A DNA stretch of 6,338 nt from Perlabentimonas sp041656735 (lineage in GTDB: Bacteria; Bacteroidota; Bacteroidia; Bacteroidales; Tenuifilaceae), in assembly GCA_041656735.1 (NCBI GenBank), contig JBBACY010000085.1, forward strand, positions 1 through 6,338. The letters are read 5' to 3'. Both the position numbers and the translations under genes were made by a program. The notes under the pieces are model-generated. The model made no database searches, had not been told where the DNA came from, and saw only the letters and a list, made by a program, of their open reading frames with translations. The stretch's first letter is position 1. Each line of letters starts with the position of its first letter. This document shows, piece by piece, positions 1 to 6,239 of this stretch.

Positions 1-29
1 GAAAGAACATTCAGGGTAGTATTTGTCAT
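1..29 (-). CDS. Putative IS transposase, first 9 codons only (left copy)
   Basis: On the minus strand an ATG at 29-27 opens a frame reading MTNTTLNVL plus a partial codon, running off the window start. Assignment as the transposase rests on position only: it is the first open frame about 96 bp inside the inferred IS tip and points into the element. Only a weak AGAG lies upstream as a possible ribosome binding site. No domain is visible in so short a piece, so the transposase family is not assignable. The identical sequence occurs at the other end of the window. Confidence 0.4.
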
Positions 30-125
30 GGCGTATCGCTCTACTGTTAATTATTTCTTGTCGGAAACAATCAACAGGATACGCCACCCTCTTTTCCCCT
101 CATACACCACAAATGACTATAGCTC
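1..125 (-). mobile_element. 5' end of an insertion sequence, left copy (partial)
   Basis: These 125 bases are the exact reverse complement of 6214-6338; I compared them block by block and found no mismatch. Identity ends sharply at 125/126 and 6213/6214, and at both places a gene is broken, which is how an IS tip behaves. The inferred tip, read outward on the minus strand, begins GAGCTATAGTCATTTG. It is followed by about 96 bp of leader and then an ATG whose frame stays open to the window edge. The element continues beyond the window, so its family, second end and target duplication cannot be seen, and I do not recognise the family. A generic repeat rather than an IS remains possible but less likely. 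Confidence 0.75.
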
Positions 126-1007
126 GTGACCGGCTACTTTGATAAGTTATTAAGGTTTATTCCGCAGAGTATTGCTGCGGCTATGATGGCGGGGATCTTA
201 TTTCAGTTTGGTCTAGGGCTTTTTTCAGCAACAGATACAATGCCTATTATTGTGTTTGGCATGCTATTGGTATTCCTTGTGGCGAAGCGCTTTACACCGC
301 GTTACGTGATGATTTGGGTATTGGGTTTAGGTATTGCGTTAAGTCTATTTTTGGGGGAAATCAATCCTGTCGCTGTAGATTTCTCTTTAACTGTTCCGCA
401 GTTTATTGCTCCACACTGGACATGGGGTTCAACCTTAAACCTTGCTATCCCGTTGATTCTGGTCAGCCTTACTGGGCAATTTTTACCTGGCATGGCCATT
501 ATGAAGCTCAATGGCTATGACGTACCTGCTAGACCTATGATTAGCGTAACTAGCATTGTTTCAGTTTTTGTAGCCTGTGTGGGCGGTATAACAATTGTTC
601 TAGCATCAATCACTGCTGCTTTATGCTTGGGTAAAGATGCACATGAACTTAAAGATAAACGCTATATAGCCGGCGTTGCTAATGGTTTGTTTTATATTTT
701 AGGCGGGTTATTTGCAGGCAGCATTGTCATGCTATTTAGCCTACTTCCTAAAGAGCTTGTCGCTGCTCTAGCTGGCTTGGCTTTACTCGGTGCTATTGGA
801 AGTAATATCTCAATGGCTATTCAGCATGAAGCGAATCGTGACTCCGCATTAATTACTTTTTTAGCTACAGCATCAGGCATGAGCTTTTTAGGTATCAGCT
901 CTGTGTTTTGGGGCATTTGTATCGGTGTCGCTGCACACTTAATTCTGACTAAGCGTAACCCTATAAGGATTGATGCAGTTGCTGCAGAGCAATGTTCAAA
1001 AAACTAA
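126..1007 (+). pseudogene. benE: benE-type benzoate/H+ symporter, 5'-truncated by IS
   Basis: The product resembles the BenE family of inner-membrane benzoate:proton symporters. The visible 293 residues begin with VTGYFDKLLRFIPQSIAAAM (Val being the natural reading of the first GTG), matching the family segment 'VTGWFERLMARIPQALAAAM' that I recall lying about 100 residues into a protein of roughly 390-400 residues. Further family-like stretches are the LPGMAIMKLNGY region (about 120-131) and the SITAALCLG helix (about 161-169), between many hydrophobic segments. The first ~100 codons, with several membrane helices, are missing. The reading frame has a TAG at 120-122 inside the IS arm, just before the junction, and no Shine-Dalgarno sequence precedes the GTG at 126, so that GTG is probably an internal Val codon rather than a start. 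A functional transporter is unlikely. The intact 3' end sits 32 bp before pcaI, so the two were probably once co-transcribed. Confidence 0.85.
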
Positions 1008-1039
1008 TACGTATTTAATATTACTTTCTGGGAAGCATT

Positions 1040-1720
1040 ATGATTGATAAAACTTCAGCTCCTTTAATCGAAGCGCTTTCAAAGATTAAAGATGGTTCCA
1101 CGATCATGATTGGTGGTTTTGGAACCGCTGGTCAGCCTGCAGAACTCATTGATGGTTTGATTGAGCTGGGCGTTAAAGATCTTATTATCGTCAATAATAA
1201 TGCCGGTAACGGTGACTACGGTTTAGCCAAGCTTTTAAAAACGGGTGCCGTGCGTAAAATTATTTGTTCATTTCCGCGTCAGTCTGACTCTTGGGTATTT
1301 GACGAATTATACCGAGCGGGAAAAATTGAATTAGAACTGGTTCCGCAAGGCAACTTAGCTTGCAGAATTCAAGCTGCAGGTATGGGACTTGGGCCGATTT
1401 ACACACCAACGGGCTTTGGTACCACCCTGGCTGAAGGCAAGCCAGTATTAAATTATGAAGGTAAAGACTTCGTCTTAGAAAACCCGATCCGTGCTGACTT
1501 TGCTTTAATCAAAGCGCATCAAGGCGATCGTTGGGGCAATTTAGTGTATCGAAAATCAGCGCGTAACTTTGGTCCCATTATGGCCATGGCTGCGGATGTG
1601 ACTATTGCTCAAGTGAAAGAAGTGGTAGAGCTGGGTGCGCTGGATCCTGAGCACATTATTACTCCAGGTATTTTTGTGCAACACGTCGTGCAAGTCGAAC
1701 CTCAATCAGAGTTGGAGTAA
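1040..1720 (+). CDS. pcaI: 3-oxoadipate:succinyl-CoA transferase, subunit A
   Basis: This is the A (alpha) subunit of the cytoplasmic class I CoA-transferase that moves CoA from succinyl-CoA to beta-ketoadipate, the penultimate step of the beta-ketoadipate pathway. The 226-residue length fits the family. The signature of the A subunit is visible at residues 18-33: DGSTIMIGGFGTAGQP, with the GGF-x3-G-x-P core. Conserved stretches such as PQGNLACRIQAAGMGLG and YTPTGFGT follow. The catalytic Glu is on the partner subunit encoded next door. The ATG at 1040 is preceded by GGGAAG (1030-1035), a reasonable ribosome binding site. It lies 32 bp after the benE remnant and its last codons contain the ribosome binding site of pcaJ. 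Acinetobacter carries near-identical pcaI and catI copies in two operons, so catI is an equally valid name; the I-J-F-D order and ben-type neighbours lean that way. Confidence 0.95.
   Translation: MIDKTSAPLIEALSKIKDGSTIMIGGFGTAGQPAELIDGLIELGVKDLIIVNNNAGNGDYGLAKLLKTGAVRKIICSFPRQSDSWVFDELYRAGKIELELVPQGNLACRIQAAGMGLGPIYTPTGFGTTLAEGKPVLNYEGKDFVLENPIRADFALIKAHQGDRWGNLVYRKSARNFGPIMAMAADVTIAQVKEVVELGALDPEHIITPGIFVQHVVQVEPQSELE
1714..1717 (+). promoter_or_regulatory. Ribosome binding site of pcaJ inside the pcaI 3' end
   Basis: GGAG at 1714-1717 overlaps the last codons of pcaI, with 7 bases to the ATG at 1725. It fixes the pcaJ start at MSYIKLTRDQ and makes longer upstream extensions of the frame (to 1635) improbable, because those would overlap pcaI by 86 bp and add sequence unlike the family. 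The overlap suggests translational coupling of the two subunits, which are needed in equal amounts. Confidence 0.8.
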
Positions 1721-1724
1721 ACAA

Positions 1725-2375
1725 ATGAGCTATATCAAATTAACTCGCGATCAAATTGCTGAGCGTGTTGCCCAAGATATTCCTGAAGGGGCTTACGTTA
1801 ACTTAGGTATTGGTTTACCCACTCGGATTGCCAGCTACTTACCGACAGATAAAGAAGTGTTCTTACATTCTGAAAACGGTTTATTGGCCTTTGGTCCTTC
1901 ACCTGAGCTCGGTGAAGAAGATCCAGAACTGATTAATGCGGGTAAAGAATTTGTCACCATGCTGACCGGCGGTGCCTATTTCCACCATGGCGACTCCTTT
2001 GCCATGATGCGCGGTGGTCACTTGGATATCTGTGTGCTTGGCGCGTTTCAGGTTGCTCAGAACGGTGATCTTGCTAATTGGCATACAGGCGCACCTGATG
2101 CAATTCCTGCTGTGGGTGGCGCAATGGATCTGGCTGTTGGCGCAAAAAAAGTATTTGTAACTACGGACCATGTCACCAAACAGGGTGAGCCTAAATTGGT
2201 GAGCGCATTAACTTATCCGGCGACAGGCTTAAAGTGCGTTGACCGTATTTATACCGACCTCTGTGTTATCGACGTAACTCAACAGGGATTTGAGGTTATA
2301 GAGAAAGTTGAAGGTTTAAGTTTTGCAGAGTTGCAGTCCATGACAGGTGCAGAGCTGATTGACGCAACTGCATAA
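1725..2375 (+). CDS. pcaJ: 3-oxoadipate:succinyl-CoA transferase, subunit B
   Basis: This is the B (beta) subunit of the same CoA-transferase; with PcaI it forms beta-ketoadipyl-CoA and succinate. The family active-site signature LHSENGLL is at residues 47-54, and Glu50 of S-E-N-G is the expected nucleophile that forms the enzyme-CoA thioester. The VNLGIGLPT motif (25-33) and the long conserved run through HHGDSFAMMRGGHLDICVLG and ANWHTGAPDAIP are typical. With the start at 1725 the protein has 216 residues, close to the size I recall for the Acinetobacter subunit, and MSYxKLTRDQIA is the N-terminus I recall there. The start lies 4 bp after the pcaI stop. A 75-bp gap with only weak small inverted repeats separates it from pcaF. 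catJ is an equivalent name. Confidence 0.95.
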   Translation: MSYIKLTRDQIAERVAQDIPEGAYVNLGIGLPTRIASYLPTDKEVFLHSENGLLAFGPSPELGEEDPELINAGKEFVTMLTGGAYFHHGDSFAMMRGGHLDICVLGAFQVAQNGDLANWHTGAPDAIPAVGGAMDLAVGAKKVFVTTDHVTKQGEPKLVSALTYPATGLKCVDRIYTDLCVIDVTQQGFEVIEKVEGLSFAELQSMTGAELIDATA

Positions 2376-2450
2376 GTTTATTTGATTAAGAAACTGGCAT
2401 CAATTCATAGAAACTTCTAGGTTTTTAGAATATTAAGGATATTTATCAAA

Positions 2451-3656
2451 ATGAAAAATGCATATATTGTCGATGCCATTCGTACCCCTTTTGCTCGATA
2501 TGCAGGCAGTTTGGCATCGATTCGTGCGGATGATTTAGGTGCCCTTCCACTTAAAGCATTAATTGAGCGCAACCCTTCTGTGAATTGGCAGCAGGTTGAT
2601 GACTTGATTTATGGGTGTGCAAACCAAGCCGGTGAGGATAACCGTAACGTTGGCCGCATGTCGGCTTTGCTTGCAGGGCTGCCTTATTGTGTGCCAGCAA
2701 CTACGATTAACCGATTATGTGGTTCCTCGTTAGATGCTATTGCTATTGCTGCTCGTGCGATTAAATCAGGCGAAGCCGATTTGATTATTGCTGGTGGTGT
2801 TGAGTCCATGTCACGTGCGCCACTGGTAATGGGTAAAGCTAAGACGCCTTATGATCGTAGCCAAGTGATGGAAGATACGACCATGGGCTGGCGTTTTATT
2901 AATCAGCAGTTAAAAGAGTTGTACGGCGTAGAAAGCATGCCACAAACTGCTGAAAACGTGGCTGAGCAATTCAATATCAGTCGTGCAGACCAAGATGCTT
3001 TCGCTTTGCAAAGTCAGCAGCGTACTGCCGCTGCACAAACGCATGGTTTTTTTGCTAATGAAATTGTCCCTGTCGAAGTGCCGCAGCGTAAAGGTGAGCC
3101 TATTATTTTTGCTCAAGATGAGCATCCACGATCCTCTACTAGGTTAGAAAACTTAGCCAAGCTTAGGCCGATTGTGAAGCCTGGCGGAACCATTACCGCT
3201 GGAAATGCTTCAGGTGTTAATGATGGTGCCGGCGCAGTACTGATTGCCTCGGATGCTGCACTTGTACAGCACGGCTTAAAGCCTCGCGCAAAAATAATTG
3301 GTGCAACCGTTGTTGGCGTCGAGCCAAGAATAATGGGCTTTGCTCCAGCACCGGCAATTGAAAAGCTTCTGAAAAAGACCGGCTTAACCCTTGAGCAAAT
3401 GGATGTGATTGAGCTTAATGAGGCTTTTTCTGCACAAGCTTTGGCGGTGACGCGCAGCTTAGGTTTGCCCGATGACTCTGCCAAAGTGAATCCAAATGGC
3501 GGGGCTATTTCCATTGGTCATCCCTTAGGTGCTTCCGGTGTGCGCTTAGTGGCGACAGCGCTCAATGAGCTGGAAAGAACCCAGGGCCAGTATGCGCTGT
3601 GCTCTATGTGCATCGGCGTCGGCCAAGGTATTGCTTTAATTATTGAGCGTGTTTGA
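2451..3656 (+). CDS. pcaF: 3-oxoadipyl-CoA thiolase
   Basis: This thiolase cleaves beta-ketoadipyl-CoA with CoA to succinyl-CoA and acetyl-CoA, the final step of the beta-ketoadipate pathway, in the cytoplasm. At 401 residues it has the usual length. All catalytic elements are present: the acyl-accepting Cys90 in NRLCGSS (87-93), the NEAF motif (323-326), His357 in GHPLGASG (356-363), and the second active-site Cys387 in CIGVGQG (387-393). The loop around GVESMSRAP is also standard. The degradative pathway context supports 3-oxoadipyl-CoA rather than acetoacetyl-CoA as substrate. AAGGA at 2435-2439 is the likely ribosome binding site, with a rather long 11-base spacing to the ATG. pcaD begins 15 bp after the stop. 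The cat-operon counterpart is called catF; the two cannot be told apart here. Confidence 0.95.
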   Translation: MKNAYIVDAIRTPFARYAGSLASIRADDLGALPLKALIERNPSVNWQQVDDLIYGCANQAGEDNRNVGRMSALLAGLPYCVPATTINRLCGSSLDAIAIAARAIKSGEADLIIAGGVESMSRAPLVMGKAKTPYDRSQVMEDTTMGWRFINQQLKELYGVESMPQTAENVAEQFNISRADQDAFALQSQQRTAAAQTHGFFANEIVPVEVPQRKGEPIIFAQDEHPRSSTRLENLAKLRPIVKPGGTITAGNASGVNDGAGAVLIASDAALVQHGLKPRAKIIGATVVGVEPRIMGFAPAPAIEKLLKKTGLTLEQMDVIELNEAFSAQALAVTRSLGLPDDSAKVNPNGGAISIGHPLGASGVRLVATALNELERTQGQYALCSMCIGVGQGIALIIERV

Positions 3657-3671
3657 GGTTGGAGTATTAAA

Positions 3672-4451
3672 ATGCCAGAGTTAAATGTAAAGGGTGTTAG
3701 GTTAAATTATCAAACATTTGGTGATGCGACTCACCCAGCGTTAGTCCTTTCTAATTCGCTGGGAACCAATCTTTCGATGTGGAAATCGCAAGTCGAGTTT
3801 TTCAAAAAAAACTTTTATGTGATTTGTTATGACACCCGTGGACATGGTGCTTCATCAACCCCGGCAGGCCCTTATACAGTAGAGCAGCTGGGACAAGATG
3901 TTATTGATTTGCTTGATCATTTAAAAGTAGAGAAAGCCAGTTTTTGTGGCATCTCTATGGGTGGTTTAGTTGGCCAGTGGCTGGCTATACATAAAGCAGA
4001 GCGCTTAAATAAAGTGATTGTGTGTAATACCGCAGCGAAAATTGGTCAGGCCAAAGCCTGGTTAGAGCGTTCCTGTGTAGTGCGAGAGACTGGGCTGAAG
4101 CAAATTGCTGCGACGGCAGCGTCACGCTGGTTTACCGACGGTTTTATTCAAGATAATCCCGATATTATTGCTTCGCTAAGTCAGGACTTGGCGGCTGGCT
4201 GCCATCTTGGCTATGCCAGCTGTTGCGAAGCCTTGGCTGCAGAAGACTTGCGCGAAGCTATAGCCAGCATTTCTATTCCTTTTTTAGTGATTGCCGGTAA
4301 ACAAGACCCTGTCACTAGTGTTGAGGATGCTCAATTTATAGTTGATAAGGTAATCCATAGCAAGCTGTTTGAAATTGATGCATCGCACATCTCAAATATT
4401 GAGCAATATGATTCATTCAATAAAACCATATTTAATTTTCTTATAGCTTAG
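3672..4451 (+). CDS. pcaD: 3-oxoadipate enol-lactonase (alpha/beta hydrolase)
   Basis: This enzyme hydrolyses beta-ketoadipate enol-lactone to beta-ketoadipate, supplying the substrate of PcaIJ. The 259-residue protein has a complete alpha/beta-hydrolase architecture: an oxyanion-hole region SNSLG (27-31), the conserved YDTRGHGAS strand-turn (53-61), the nucleophile Ser95 in the elbow G-I-S-M-G (93-97), Asp212 in GKQDP (209-213) and His239 in DASHISN (236-242). The N-terminus with LNYQTFG and the elbow CGISMGGLVGQWL are characteristic of PcaD/CatD. The ribosome binding site is GGAG at 3661-3664, 7 bases before the ATG and just after the pcaF stop, so it is co-transcribed with pcaIJF. In the usual pca operon of Acinetobacter pcaB sits between pcaF and pcaD; here F and D are adjacent as in the cat operon, so catD is a fair alternative name. 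Confidence 0.93.
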   Translation: MPELNVKGVRLNYQTFGDATHPALVLSNSLGTNLSMWKSQVEFFKKNFYVICYDTRGHGASSTPAGPYTVEQLGQDVIDLLDHLKVEKASFCGISMGGLVGQWLAIHKAERLNKVIVCNTAAKIGQAKAWLERSCVVRETGLKQIAATAASRWFTDGFIQDNPDIIASLSQDLAAGCHLGYASCCEALAAEDLREAIASISIPFLVIAGKQDPVTSVEDAQFIVDKVIHSKLFEIDASHISNIEQYDSFNKTIFNFLIA

Positions 4452-4620
4452 TTTTAAATATATTTATAATAAAATTCATATGTTGTTTGTAGCTTGTTGG
4501 AGGTGACTTAAACTGATTGTAAGTGAATATTTTCCTGACCTGAAGTATTAATTTTATATAATTATTATTTTATGCGGCTTGTGTTGTATAGGGTTTTTTT
4601 ATGTAAATTAAGTTAAAAGC

Positions 4621-4632
4621 AGTAAATTTACT
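4621..4632 (+). promoter_or_regulatory. 12-bp perfect palindrome upstream of benK, candidate operator
   Basis: AGTAAATTTACT is perfectly self-complementary and ends 32 bp before the benK ATG. Its GTAAATT half repeats an upstream GTAAATT at 4603-4609, offset by 19 bp, so both copies would lie on nearly the same helix face. This would fit an operator near a benK promoter, but the region is AT-rich and a chance palindrome is possible. No known regulator site is recognised. Confidence 0.25.
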
Positions 4633-4653
4633 AAAACTAATAATGATAAAAGT

Positions 4654-4659
4654 AGGTGG
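4654..4659 (+). promoter_or_regulatory. Ribosome binding site deciding the benK start
   Basis: AGGTGG (5 of 6 to AGGAGG) lies 5 bases before the ATG at 4665. The in-frame GTG at 4656 falls inside this site, so it cannot be the start served by it. The ATG gives the N-terminus MKELDVQGYIDNA, similar to the MKEINVKxLVD start I recall for Acinetobacter BenK. Confidence 0.75.
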
Positions 4660-4664
4660 CTGAA

Positions 4665-6011
4665 ATGAAAGAACTTGACGTCCAGGGCTATATTGATAAT
4701 GCCCACTTTGGTAAGTTTCACTGGATGATACTTATTGTTTGTACTCTATTAATGATATTTGATGGTTATGATTTATTCCTCTTTGGTGTTGTGATACCTG
4801 TCGTCATGGATGAGTGGGGGCTTACGCCTGTCCAGGCTGGAACACTGGGTAGCTATTCATTGTTTGGTATGATGTTTGGTGCACTTTTGCTGGGGACTTT
4901 GGCGGATAAGATCGGTCGTAAAAAAGGCATTATTATCTCATTTGTGTTATTTAGCGTAGCAACATTTATGACTGGTTTTGCATCCACGCCAACTGAGTTT
5001 GGAGTGTATCGCTTTTTAGCAGGTCTAGGCTGTGGTGGATTAATGCCTAACGCCGTTGCCTTGATCAATGAGTTTGCGCCTAAAAAAATACGCAATACTT
5101 TAGTAACCCTGATGTTTAGTGGGTTTTCATTAGGCGGTGTTTTTGCTGCTGGTCTCGGTATTTATGTGATGCCCACGTTTGGCTGGGAAATGATGTTTTT
5201 TGCCGGTGTTATACCTTTGCTAGTACTGCCTTTTATTATCATTTACCTACCTGAATCCATAGCTTTTATGGTGCGTAATGGTCGTGAAGCTGAAGCGAAA
5301 GTGTTGCTGAAGAAAATGCAACCAGGTAACAACGATATTACCCACGATACTCAATTAGTTTTCCCTGAAAAAGTTGATAGAAAGGGCTCGATCTTGGATT
5401 TGTTTAGTGAAGGTCGATTAATTGGAACCTTAGCTTTTTGGGTTGCTTTCTTTTGCTGTTTACTAATGGTTTATGCGTTGGGTTCTTGGTTGCCGAAGCT
5501 GATGAATAACGCGGGTTATAGTCTAGGATCAAGTCTATCTTTCTTGTTGGCACTTAACTTTGGTGGTGCTGTCGGCGCTATTCTTGGCGGTGTTTTAGGA
5601 GATCGATTTAACTTGGGCAAGGTCATTATTATCTTTTTCCTTATCTCGGTTGTATCGATTAGCTTAATGGGCTTTAACAGTCCAATGCCTGTTCTCTATA
5701 CATTAATTACGATAGCGGGCGCGACAGTGATAGGTACGCAGATCCTTATTTACGCAGCTGTTGCACAGTTTTATGGCATGTCTTTCCGTACTACCGGCCT
5801 TGGTTGGGCTTCGGCAGTTGGGCGCACAGGTGCAATTGTAGGGCCTATATTGGGAGGGTTTTTATTGGCTGCTGAATTGCCTTTGAAAGCCAACTTTATT
5901 GTTTTCGCGCTGCCGGGTGCCATTGCTGCGGTCGCCATGATGATTTTTGTCTCGGTTGGCTGCAAAAAAGCGGATGGCTATTGTGCCGTAGCGATTGCAG
6001 AGAAGAGTTGA
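4665..6011 (+). CDS. benK: Aromatic acid/H+ symporter, MFS AAHS family, BenK-like
   Basis: This is an inner-membrane proton symporter of the aromatic acid/H+ symporter (AAHS) family of the MFS. The 448 residues fit 12 membrane helices. Visible family marks are DGYD in helix 1 (33-36), motif A GTLADKIGRKK between helices 2 and 3 (77-87), Arg116 with the GLGCGG run of helix 4 (120-125), LPES after helix 6 (195-198), YALGSWLPKLM (270-280), and the second-half motif-A equivalent GGVLGDR (308-314). The overall pattern is closer to BenK than to PcaK as I recall them, and the benE remnant nearby favours benzoate, but muconate or protocatechuate cannot be excluded. It lies 213 bp after pcaD, probably as a separate transcription unit. 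No frameshift or missing key residue is seen, so it should be functional. Confidence 0.85.
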   Translation: MKELDVQGYIDNAHFGKFHWMILIVCTLLMIFDGYDLFLFGVVIPVVMDEWGLTPVQAGTLGSYSLFGMMFGALLLGTLADKIGRKKGIIISFVLFSVATFMTGFASTPTEFGVYRFLAGLGCGGLMPNAVALINEFAPKKIRNTLVTLMFSGFSLGGVFAAGLGIYVMPTFGWEMMFFAGVIPLLVLPFIIIYLPESIAFMVRNGREAEAKVLLKKMQPGNNDITHDTQLVFPEKVDRKGSILDLFSEGRLIGTLAFWVAFFCCLLMVYALGSWLPKLMNNAGYSLGSSLSFLLALNFGGAVGAILGGVLGDRFNLGKVIIIFFLISVVSISLMGFNSPMPVLYTLITIAGATVIGTQILIYAAVAQFYGMSFRTTGLGWASAVGRTGAIVGPILGGFLLAAELPLKANFIVFALPGAIAAVAMMIFVSVGCKKADGYCAVAIAEKS

Positions 6012-6025
6012 AATATAAAATATGC

Positions 6026-6052
6026 AGCCCAGATTCTACATGTGTCTGGGTT
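6026..6052 (+). terminator. Weak hairpin after benK, possible terminator
   Basis: CCCAGA (6028-6033) pairs with TCTGGG (6045-6050), extended by one G-U and one A-U pair to 6026 and 6052, around an 11-base loop. It begins 15 bp after the benK stop. No T tract follows on the + strand, so it is not a classical Rho-independent terminator; it could stabilise the benK transcript end. Confidence 0.3.
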
Positions 6053-6106
6053 ACATCTCTAAGTAACAACAATGTTCATCTGGTTCTGCATTGATATGGG
6101 GGAAGC

Positions 6107-6116
6107 GTATTGATAC
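6107..6116 (+). promoter_or_regulatory. GTAT-TG-ATAC inverted repeat, candidate regulatory site
   Basis: GTATTGATAC has 4-bp arms that are reverse complements, about 58 bp before the ATG of the truncated exported-protein gene. It overlaps the second copy of a direct repeat ATTGATA (6090-6096 and 6109-6115, offset 19 bp). TTGATA at 6091-6096 could be a -35 element, but no good -10 follows. A site for the regulator of the truncated gene is possible, without a match to a known consensus. Confidence 0.2.
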
Positions 6117-6173
6117 AGATATTTTATTTAATAGAAACAGCTGAATTAACAATAATAAAAAAGAGATAAAGAA

Positions 6174-6239
6174 ATGAACACGAATAAAAAATACAGCGCT
6201 TTAGCCTTATCTAGAGCTATAGTCATTTGTGGTGTATGA
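6174..6239 (+). pseudogene. Exported-protein gene cut after 13 codons by IS; possibly a porin
   Basis: An ATG at 6174, 8 bases after AGAG (6162-6165), opens a frame whose native part is MNTNKKYSALALS (6174-6212). This basic n-region followed by small and hydrophobic residues looks like the start of a signal peptide. The IS tip begins at 6214; the frame continues for eight more codons in IS sequence (R-A-I-V-I-C-G-V) and stops at TGA 6237-6239, giving a useless 21-residue fusion. Its position next to a benzoate-type transporter suggests an outer-membrane porin for aromatic acids; in Acinetobacter baylyi a porin gene, benP, forms an operon with benK, although there benP comes first. The porin identity is inference from context and signal-peptide shape only. 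The remainder of the gene is outside the window. Confidence 0.5.

Larger units (their letters stand above)
4452..4664 (+). other. AT-rich intergenic region between pcaD and benK
   Basis: These 213 bases hold no convincing gene and no GC-rich hairpin with a T tract, so no Rho-independent terminator for the pca operon is visible. They do contain a TATAAT hexamer (4465-4470) without a good -35 partner, a strong Shine-Dalgarno-like GGAGGTGA (4499-4506) with no proper start codon after it, a GTAAATT direct repeat (4603-4609 and 4622-4628), and a 12-bp palindrome at 4621-4632. I see no ATAC-N7-GTAT site of the kind used by BenM/CatM. The length and change of gene type suggest that benK has its own promoter here. 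Confidence 0.6.

Noticed and set aside
126..128. GTG as the true start of a short BenE-like protein
   Set aside because: It falls exactly at the IS junction, has no ribosome binding site, and corresponds to an internal Val of the family, so truncation explains it better.
302..520. Short open frames on both strands inside the benE remnant
   Set aside because: The + frame 1 product aligns with BenE; the overlapping frames have no Shine-Dalgarno support and no family resemblance.
1635..1724. Upstream extension of pcaJ to an ATG at 1635
   Set aside because: It would overlap pcaI by 86 bp and add 30 residues unlike the family; the ATG at 1725 has a well-spaced GGAG and gives the normal N-terminus.
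1899..2171. 90-residue minus-strand frame inside pcaJ
   Set aside because: Shadow of a strongly conserved CoA-transferase region on the + strand.
2376..2450. Possible terminator or internal promoter between pcaJ and pcaF
   Set aside because: Only 5-bp stems (TTCTA/TAGAA at 2415-2430; TTGAT/ATCAA at 2382-2403) and a poor -10 are seen; neither is convincing, and the operon order argues for read-through.
2910..3125. 71-residue minus-strand frame inside pcaF
   Set aside because: Shadow of the thiolase gene, with no promoter or ribosome binding site.
3113..3514. 133-residue minus-strand open frame
   Set aside because: It lies entirely inside pcaF, whose + strand product has all thiolase catalytic residues; the antisense frame has low-complexity Ala/Pro/Ser composition and no recognisable family.
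4853..5965. Minus-strand frames (4853-5095 and 5771-5965) inside benK
   Set aside because: Antisense to membrane-helix coding sequence, polar low-complexity products, no own signals.
6072..6113. 13-codon open frame (MFIWFCIDMGEAY) between benK and the truncated gene
   Set aside because: Very short, with no Shine-Dalgarno sequence; indistinguishable from chance.
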